A stretch of 64,000 nt of DNA, from contig NZ_CP047046.1 of assembly GCF_030408435.1 (NCBI RefSeq), forward strand, positions 2,400,572 through 2,464,571. Reading direction: 5' to 3'. Under the pieces are notes generated by a model. That model saw nothing but the letters and a program-made list of their open reading frames with translations. It had not been told where the DNA came from and searched no databases. Positions within the stretch are counted from its first letter, which is position 1. Each line of letters begins with the position of its first letter. A program made the position numbers and the translations under genes. The stretch comes from Corynebacterium auriscanis (GTDB taxonomy: Bacteria > Actinomycetota > Actinomycetes > Mycobacteriales > Mycobacteriaceae). This document shows positions 58,454-64,000 of the stretch, one piece after another.

Positions 58454-58852
58454 ATGTCCCTGAACTCGCAAACCCTTACCCGCCTAACCCTCGGCGCTTT
58501 CATGACTTACGCCGGTACCGGCCACCTCACCTTCCTGCGCAAGGAGTTCCAGGCGCAGGTACCCGGTTGGGTGCCGGTAAATAAGGACCTCGTCGTTCTC
58601 GGTTCGGGCGTGGCGGAAATTGCCCTGGGCGCGTCGCTTCTCGCCCTGCCCCGTCACCGCAAGCTGACGGGCACCGCGCTGGCCGCCTTCTACGCTGCAA
58701 TTTTCCCTGGCAACATCGCCCAGTACGCGGAACGCAATAATGCGTTCGGGCTGGACACCGATGGCAAGCGCCTCGCCCGCCTGTTCGGGCAGCCGGCGCT
58801 GATCGCTGCGGCGCTGTGGGCTGCGGGGCTTCCAAAACCCGCTGGGAAGTAA
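58454..58852 (+). CDS. DoxX-like small membrane protein
   Basis: A 132-residue protein with four membrane segments, resembling the protein encoded at 49031-49483: RLTLGAFMTYAGTGHLTFLR, QVPGWVPVNKDLVVLGSGVA, FYAAIFPGNIAQYAERNNAF. AAGGA sits eight bases before the ATG. It probably forms a two-gene unit with the PfpI-family gene. Function unknown. Confidence 0.7.
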   Translation: MSLNSQTLTRLTLGAFMTYAGTGHLTFLRKEFQAQVPGWVPVNKDLVVLGSGVAEIALGASLLALPRHRKLTGTALAAFYAAIFPGNIAQYAERNNAFGLDTDGKRLARLFGQPALIAAALWAAGLPKPAGK

Positions 58853-59185
58853 CACCACAGGGGGCGCGACCTTACAAAGTACGATCTCATCCCTGATTGG
58901 GTGATCCGGGTCACCCCCCTGGGGCGCCGACAGGTACACAGAAGAAGCCCTAATGCGCTGACATGTACACCAAATCGACATGTCCGCCGAACGTGTCGAA
59001 ATTTTCGCAAAAAATCGACATGTCCCGCACATTGGGAGGATGGATCCCAGCGGGGCCGTTTTCGCAACTTCCGGAATTAGCGCACACCCGCAACTCCCGG
59101 GGATTAGCGCGCAGTAGCTACCTCCGGAATCAACGCGCACTAGCAACTCCCGGAAATTATGCACATCAGCCCCCTAAACCACAGG
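58853..59185. other. Spacer before the CRISPR array with short repeats
   Basis: No gene supported. CGACATGTC/GACATGTAC motifs occur three times between 58955 and 59030. From 59065 to 59160 a ~27-31-base unit (CGCAACTCCCGGGGATTAGC, GCGCAGTAG and variants) repeats about four times. This is the leader-distal side of the CRISPR array. Confidence 0.6.
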
Positions 59186-60944
59186 GGCTCATCCCCGCTC
59201 ACGCGGGGAGCACCAGTAGATCCCAGGTTGCGTTAGCGTGTCTAAGGGCTCATCCCCGCTCACGCGGGGAGCACGGTGCTCCTCAGTCAGGAAAACACCC
59301 TTGTGGGGGCTCATCCCCGCTCACGCGGGGAGCACCGCCCGATACGCTGCCCCTCGCGCACCCGCTGGGGCTCATCCCCGCTCACGCGGGGAGCACGGTT
59401 GGCGCCCACGCCTGGCAGGTGCTTCTTTAGGCTCATCCCCGCTCACGCGGGGAGCACTGCGTAGACCCCACCGCAACGCTAGGGAATGTGGGCTCATCCC
59501 CGCTCACGCGGGGAGCACGGACGCGCAGGCGACGATAGCAACGAAAAAGAGGGCTCATCCCCGCTCACGCGGGGAGCACACATTTTAACCGCGGCAAGAC
59601 CGGTACCTTGGCGGCTCATCCCCGCTCACGCGGGGAGCACCCGCCCTCGGTGTGTCCCTTGCCCCCGCCGCCCGGCTCATCCCCGCTCACGCGGGGAGCA
59701 CACGCGCGTAGATTCCCGGTTACAACGATGCGGGGGCTCATCCCCGCTCACGCGGGGAGCACAACACCAACACCACAAACGACAGCGAACCCCCGGGCTC
59801 ATCCCCGCTCACGCGGGGAGCACCCAGAGCCGGTTTTCACCCACGAGCAGTGGAACGGGCTCATCCCCGCTCACGCGGGGAGCACCATATCGCCAAGGTG
59901 ATTGATATAAGTGACTAGGGCTCATCCCCGCTCACGCGGGGAGCACTGGACAGTCACCTGCCCCGTCTCGTCCACCAGCGGCTCATCCCCGCTCACGCGG
60001 GGAGCACGTCCGAACTCGTAGGACGCTGCATACGGAGCGGGGCTCATCCCCGCTCACGCGGGGAGCACGCGATGTCACGGTGCCTAGCAACTTGAAGCCG
60101 GGGCTCATCCCCGCTCACGCGGGGAGCACTTTGCGAAGTAACTCATCCTTAATCCGCCAATGCTGGCTCATCCCCGCTCACGCGGGGAGCACTTACATTC
60201 TCCTCGCTCACATCGTATTTCCACAGGCTCATCCCCGCTCACGCGGGGAGCACGCTTACGTCTGTTTCCATGCGCTTTTGCTTTTGGGCTCATCCCCGCT
60301 CACGCGGGGAGCACGGAAGCGCACCCCTCCAGACCGTCTCCATTCTCGGCTCATCCCCGCTCACGCGGGGAGCACGTCGACAAACCCGCCGGAGATGGTT
60401 TTGTGTGGGGCTCATCCCCGCTCACGCGGGGAGCACCCGTTGCTGAACCCCACGTAGTGCTGTGGGTTGGGCTCATCCCCGCTCACGCGGGGAGCACCAT
60501 CTATCCACCCCGTTGTGTACCCAATCGAGGGGCTCATCCCCGCTCACGCGGGGAGCACATAGAGGGATGTTTTGTTTGCGAGTAGGAGTTGGGCTCATCC
60601 CCGCTCACGCGGGGAGCACAGCCCTCCACTTCTTGCTTACGTTCCACATATGGGCTCATCCCCGCTCACGCGGGGAGCACCCCGCTCACGCGGGGAGCAC
60701 TGTTCGCTTAGTGGTGTGCCTACTGTTGTTGTGGGCTCATCCCCGCTCACGCGGGGAGCACGGCGACGTGACATACCGGGCTGGGGACGCAACGGGCTCA
60801 TCCCCGCTCACGCGGGGAGCACCACTACCGAAAAGGTAGGAGCACATCGCCAGGGGGCTCATCCCCGCTCACGCGGGGAGCACGGTGTTGCCTTTTGGTG
60901 TGGTGATTGTGAGTAGGGCTCATCCCCGCTCACGCGGGGAGCAC
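59186..60944 (-). CRISPR. Type I-E CRISPR array: 29 full repeats, one partial, 28 spacers
   Basis: The 28-base repeat read on the minus strand is GTGCTCCCCGCGTGAGCGGG followed by GATGAGCC, the type I-E consensus class with an inner hairpin CCCCGCGTGAGCGGGG. Repeats recur every 61 bases (33-base spacers); single spacers of 34 (before 59858) and 35 bases (before 60165) occur. At 60681-60700 the last 20 bases of a repeat are duplicated directly behind the repeat at 60653. The cas genes and the likely leader lie to the right, so the newest spacers should be near 60900 and transcription runs on the minus strand. Confidence 0.98.
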
Positions 60945-61056
60945 ACTTGCTGAACAGTGCAGATGTGAGCCCTCTCATCATTTTAGCTACGACTTTACCG
61001 AGCTCTCTACTGCGGGGGCTTTTCCAAGTGATATAGAGTTTCAATGCTTCCGGTCC
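60945..61056 (-). promoter_or_regulatory. CRISPR leader
   Basis: The 112 bases between the array and the cas2 stop are unique, comparatively AT-rich near the array (CTCATCATTTTAGCTACGAC) and in the position of a type I-E leader, which carries the array promoter and directs spacer insertion. Assignment is by position. Confidence 0.65.
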
Positions 61057-61419
61057 CTATCCGGAGGTGTGCTTGCGGTACTGTCGCCGGGCGCGACGAG
61101 CATTCGACCATCCAGTACGACGGGCATCTTTGCCCTTCGAGCTTCCCTTAAACGGTCGCAACATCAACGTGACGCCGTCAAAATCTGTGGGTTCCCACTG
61201 GTGACGGTGTGTACGAAACTCCATTCCCTGCTCATTCGCGGCGGAATAAACCAACAGAGCGCGGCCGTCCTTGCAGAGGTTAACTGTTCGTTCCCATATC
61301 AACTCACGAATACGAGCCGACGGCCGACCAGCAAACACTCCCGGGGTTAGCTCAGTCAGCCACTTGCAAAGGTCACCTCGCAACCCCGCTGGACATGCTG
61401 TAACAACAAGAACCATCAC
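61057..61419 (-). CDS. cas2e: CRISPR-associated endoribonuclease Cas2e
   Basis: A 120-residue type I-E Cas2. The start MVLVVTACPAGLRGDLCKWL and the stretch ELTPGVFAGRPSARIRELIW are diagnostic. It forms the structural core of the Cas1-Cas2 integrase. ATG overlaps the cas1 stop by four bases (ATGA). The C-terminal tail is basic (ARRARRQYRKH). Confidence 0.95.
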   Translation of the reverse strand: MMVLVVTACPAGLRGDLCKWLTELTPGVFAGRPSARIRELIWERTVNLCKDGRALLVYSAANEQGMEFRTHRHQWEPTDFDGVTLMLRPFKGSSKGKDARRTGWSNARRARRQYRKHTSG

Positions 61420-62354
61420 TGCGGTGTTTCCTCCTCCGCCCAGTTCATTCCCGAAGCAATAACTTCGAGCTCACTCCATAACATCAGCTCCGCATCGCTA
61501 ATGACCTCATCATCGTCAACATCAAATAGCATCTTGAGATCCTTGACCATTCTCGACATTAGACGTCGCGAAACCACTTGATCACGCACGCGTCTTCGTA
61601 CCTCAACCGCAGGATTACCAGCCCCAATTGCCACAGCGTCAAAGGACGCAGGAATAGAAATCTCCGCTTTGTAAAGGTCCGCTACGTCATAGACGAAGGC
61701 ACGGTCTGTTCCCGTATGCACGATTCCCAATGCCGGAATGAACCCGAGTGCTGTGATTACTGCGTGAGCGATGCCATACAGAGCAGCATTAGCCGCCGTG
61801 AGTGTCTGGTTTATGTCATCGGACGCATTGAAATTGTTGGGATCATAGGATCGCCGATTCCAATTCACTCCAGTGCGTTTTGACTCAACCGCATAAATCC
61901 GCTTCATACGTGCGCCCTCACGCCCTCGCAGCTGAGACATTGTTAAACCAGAGACATCCTCATCGGGAAAGCGCAGGGCATACATCCGTCGTGCGCAGTC
62001 CAGCCGCGAGCGTTGGTTACTAAACACCGCCGCGTGAAGCTCCGCCATGCGCGAGCTCTTGGCGGGTGGGCGCCCATGCGCGTAATAGCGCACCCCCCGC
62101 TCCCCCACCCACACGGTGGATACACCGGCGTCACCCAGTAATGACATCGCCGCATAGGTGATTTTCGTACCCGGCCCAAGTAATAGAACTGCCAACTGTG
62201 TTGCCGGGAGGTGCGCGATGCCACGATGGTCGGTGATCGTCAACGCATTTCCATCTCGGTTAATCACACAGCGCTCTGCATATAAAAAGCTCAACCGATC
62301 CCCAACTCGCGACAAAGCTTGGCGCGTTATGGGGACTTCACTCGGCGTAGTCAT
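61416..62354 (-). CDS. cas1e: CRISPR-associated integrase Cas1e
   Basis: A 312-residue spacer integrase. Conserved: DRLSFLYAERCVINRDGNAL, TVWVGERGVRYYAHGRP, the catalytic ANAALYGIAHAVITALG region, GFIPALGIVHTGTDRAFVYD (histidine) and ADLYKAEISIP. The ATG at 62354 overlaps the cas6e stop (TGATG); the frame open to 62393 lies within cas6e and is not used. Confidence 0.96.
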   Translation of the reverse strand: MTTPSEVPITRQALSRVGDRLSFLYAERCVINRDGNALTITDHRGIAHLPATQLAVLLLGPGTKITYAAMSLLGDAGVSTVWVGERGVRYYAHGRPPAKSSRMAELHAAVFSNQRSRLDCARRMYALRFPDEDVSGLTMSQLRGREGARMKRIYAVESKRTGVNWNRRSYDPNNFNASDDINQTLTAANAALYGIAHAVITALGFIPALGIVHTGTDRAFVYDVADLYKAEISIPASFDAVAIGAGNPAVEVRRRVRDQVVSRRLMSRMVKDLKMLFDVDDDEVISDAELMLWSELEVIASGMNWAEEETPQ

Positions 62355-63058
62355 CAGACTGCGGTGGGTTGGGCCAACGTCAAGAGACCACATCCGTACG
62401 CGCGGGCTCGGCCGATGCCCAAAACTAGTGTACGGCGTAGAGCCTCCGGATCTGTGACCTCCAACGTGCCACGGTAGCGAGCTGTAACGATACGCACGCT
62501 CCTACTCCCCGAACCTTTACGAAAATCCAGAGTGCGACGCTCTACGACGGCCGTTTCTTCTTCCACAGACCACCGAGCCCGTTCTTCCTCTGATACCGTT
62601 TCTTCGCCGGAGCGAGGAGCTAGCGCGAAACCTGCGATGTGGCAACGCTGGTATAACCAACTGAGCTGCTGATCCGCTGAAACATGGGCCTTGACCTTTC
62701 CGCGCCCATGATTCGTCTGCGACTTCGAGTAGGTCGGGTTTGCAACTAGCTCAAAACGCCAGCGCTGTCCTTTAGTTAATGCACCAAGGAAGCGTTCATA
62801 ATCTAGCGATTGAGCTGGTCGAGTATCCCAGCCTGCCTGCTCAACAATGTGCTCGCCGACAGGTTTTTCGGGACCGACGATATACAGCGTGCGCTGATGT
62901 TCCGCACCGTCTACTCGCCACAATACGCGCGAGTGAAGCTCATCGATGTCTGGTGGGAAGGCCGCGCGTACCGCAGCGTGCATCGCCTGCGGATTGGCCA
63001 GTAATCTCCTCCCCTGCCTGCGATTTGGATTTAGGATCACTTTCGTCAAAGTAGTCAT
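62354..63058 (-). CDS. cas6e: CRISPR RNA endonuclease Cas6e
   Basis: A 234-residue crRNA-processing subunit of type I-E Cascade. The N-terminal ferredoxin-like part has HAAVRAAFPPDIDELHSRVL, with the histidine expected at the active site, and VLWRVDG; the C-terminal glycine-rich loop is GIGRARAYGCGLLTL. It cuts the repeat hairpin. Start overlaps the cas5e stop by four bases. Confidence 0.94.
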   Translation of the reverse strand: MTTLTKVILNPNRRQGRRLLANPQAMHAAVRAAFPPDIDELHSRVLWRVDGAEHQRTLYIVGPEKPVGEHIVEQAGWDTRPAQSLDYERFLGALTKGQRWRFELVANPTYSKSQTNHGRGKVKAHVSADQQLSWLYQRCHIAGFALAPRSGEETVSEEERARWSVEEETAVVERRTLDFRKGSGSRSVRIVTARYRGTLEVTDPEALRRTLVLGIGRARAYGCGLLTLAQPTAV

Positions 63059-63771
63059 ACATTCATCACCGCCTCCATGAATGGGTCGGGGCGTAGTTGA
63101 TTCTTGTCCAAAGGGTTATTCACCTGGACGAATTCCTTCTGCACTACAGTGCGCCACCCGTACTTTCTATGCTGTGGATCAAACGAAATGGGAACATCTT
63201 GGCTAGTTTGTCCCTCCTCGCCCGGCAACCCATCCCGATAGATCGGCAGAAGAACCTCTTCACCGCAGTTACGCATGTGGTCTTTGGTAGCGTGCCAAGT
63301 TTTGTAATCTTGCAGAGCCTTAACTGCGTTTGTATCGACCACCCCGAGCACTAGGTTTGGGGGCGCTGGACATGATCTTCGTCCTAAAAAGACCGGATAC
63401 ACTGGGCGCGTTAATGCCTCTCGCAGCGTATCAATGAACTGGCGATCTCCGGACTCAACTGCTGCGACGAACGCAGCGTCGGATAGAAAATAACGGGTAA
63501 CCAGCTTTGTATCCGGGTTATTCTTCTGTTGCCAATTCTGTGCCGTTTGGTAGTCCCGCAACAAGCTTCCCGATTGATCCACTCGCACTGCGAATCGCAA
63601 ACCCGCAAGGTCTTCGATAACGTCGCTGCGGCGCCTTCCCTGAGCTGCGGCAAGCATCCCCAATACCCCAGACTTAGAAGGTACCGACGCTGTAGTTCGT
63701 GTAGCGTAGCGCGACTCGTTACCCCAAGACTGCATAGGGCCTTTGAGAAGTAGTAATAAGCTTGACGTCAT
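63055..63771 (-). CDS. cas5e: Cascade subunit Cas5e
   Basis: A 238-residue Cas5 of type I-E, which binds the 5' handle of the crRNA. It starts LLLLLKGPMQSWGNESRYAT and has TTASVPSKSGVLGMLAAAQG and YPVFLGRRSCPAP, the typical motifs. It begins 15 bases after the cas7e stop. Confidence 0.95.
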   Translation of the reverse strand: MTSSLLLLLKGPMQSWGNESRYATRTTASVPSKSGVLGMLAAAQGRRRSDVIEDLAGLRFAVRVDQSGSLLRDYQTAQNWQQKNNPDTKLVTRYFLSDAAFVAAVESGDRQFIDTLREALTRPVYPVFLGRRSCPAPPNLVLGVVDTNAVKALQDYKTWHATKDHMRNCGEEVLLPIYRDGLPGEEGQTSQDVPISFDPQHRKYGWRTVVQKEFVQVNNPLDKNQLRPDPFMEAVMNV

Positions 63772-63786
63772 TGTCGTGATTCCGAT

Positions 63787-64000
63787 CTACCTTTTCTGCT
63801 CACTCATGGCACGCAAGGCATCATCGAGTTCACTGCGAAGGTTTGGCAACGTAACTTCCTTTGCCAGGTCTGCAAACGCCGCACGGGTGTCTTTTATACC
63901 CAAGACGAACGCCGCCCTCGGTTGAAGTCCGTAGACTTCCTCGAATTCGGCCTCCTCGCGAGCCATAGCTTGTGCTGCACTAACACGAAGTTCATTGGAA
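63787..64000 (-). CDS. cas7e: Cascade backbone subunit Cas7e (3' end only)
   Basis: The last 71 codons of a gene that continues beyond the window. The frame reads QAMAREEAEFEEVYGLQPRA, AFVLGIKDTRAAFADLA and ends DDALRAMSEQKR. This agrees with the C-terminus of actinobacterial Cas7e/Cse4, and cas7e is the expected gene before cas5e. Remaining Cascade genes and cas3 should lie further right, outside the window. Confidence 0.75.
   Translation of the reverse strand, partial: SNELRVSAAQAMAREEAEFEEVYGLQPRAAFVLGIKDTRAAFADLAKEVTLPNLRSELDDALRAMSEQKR

Noticed and set aside
59163..60916. Open frames with repeated HPRSRGEH, SSPLTRGA or LIPAHAGST
   Set aside because: These are translations of the CRISPR repeats; the 61-base period gives the three repeated peptides in three frames.

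Overview
The window looks like chromosomal DNA from a Corynebacterium. It carries the Corynebacterium core block sigC, asd, lysC, leuA, a DnaQ/BRCT-type protein, murT-gatD, recR, ybaB, dnaX and an AspT-type aminotransferase. It also has a ferrochelatase with a cysteine-rich tail, an actinobacterial-type SRP RNA, and several genes that start about 7 nt after a -10 box with no visible ribosome site. Base composition is moderately GC-rich by eye, with a few poorer islands. The species cannot be named from the sequence alone.

Layout. 1-3.2 kb: 3' part of an Mrp-type Na+/H+ antiporter operon (mrpD partial, E, F, G). 3.2-5.4 kb: an Ohr/OsmC peroxidase gene, then a decayed ISL3-type element with both ends visible, abutting a resolvase remnant. 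5.4-12.6 kb: a four-gene minus-strand cassette (LGFP-repeat protein, AbfB-domain protein, 1259-aa ALF-repeat protein ending in a WHH nuclease, SUKH immunity protein), read here as a secreted polymorphic toxin locus. 12.7-14.3 kb: an IS110 element. 14.5-24.7 kb: sigC, a TIGR01777 epimerase, hemH/cpfC, an MFS exporter, asd, a small membrane gene, lysC and a DMT transporter, separated by unusually repeat-rich spacers. 24.7-26.5 kb: an AT-richer island framed by a 23-nt inverted repeat, holding a frameshifted secreted-protein gene, a 58-aa membrane protein and IS debris.

26.5-31.2 kb: ggt, capB and capC, a poly-gamma-glutamate locus in which CapC is a tandem double-length protein. 32-41.7 kb: one giant sortase-anchored, SdrD-B-like adhesin gene, split into two reading frames by a 20-bp tandem duplication. 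41.9-48.3 kb: leuA behind a Leu-codon leader peptide, the DnaQ-like/BRCT protein, and murT-gatD. 48.4-58.9 kb: small ORFs, a DoxX-like protein, recR, ybaB, dnaX, a SUFU-domain protein that probably starts at ATT, aspT, SRP RNA, tRNA-Ser(GGA), a secreted SGNH hydrolase, a PfpI-family protein and a second DoxX-like protein. 59.2-64 kb: a type I-E CRISPR array (29 full repeats plus one partial) with cas2, cas1, cas6e, cas5e and the 3' end of cas7e, all on the minus strand.

Functionally, the accessory parts are mostly about the cell surface and conflict: capsule polymer, anchored adhesin, secreted toxin with immunity, possible small secreted peptide, and CRISPR. They are inserted among housekeeping genes for lysine/leucine synthesis, peptidoglycan amidation, heme and DNA replication. 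Tandem duplications of 20-93 bp recur in many spacers and inside genes; one of them inactivates or switches the adhesin.
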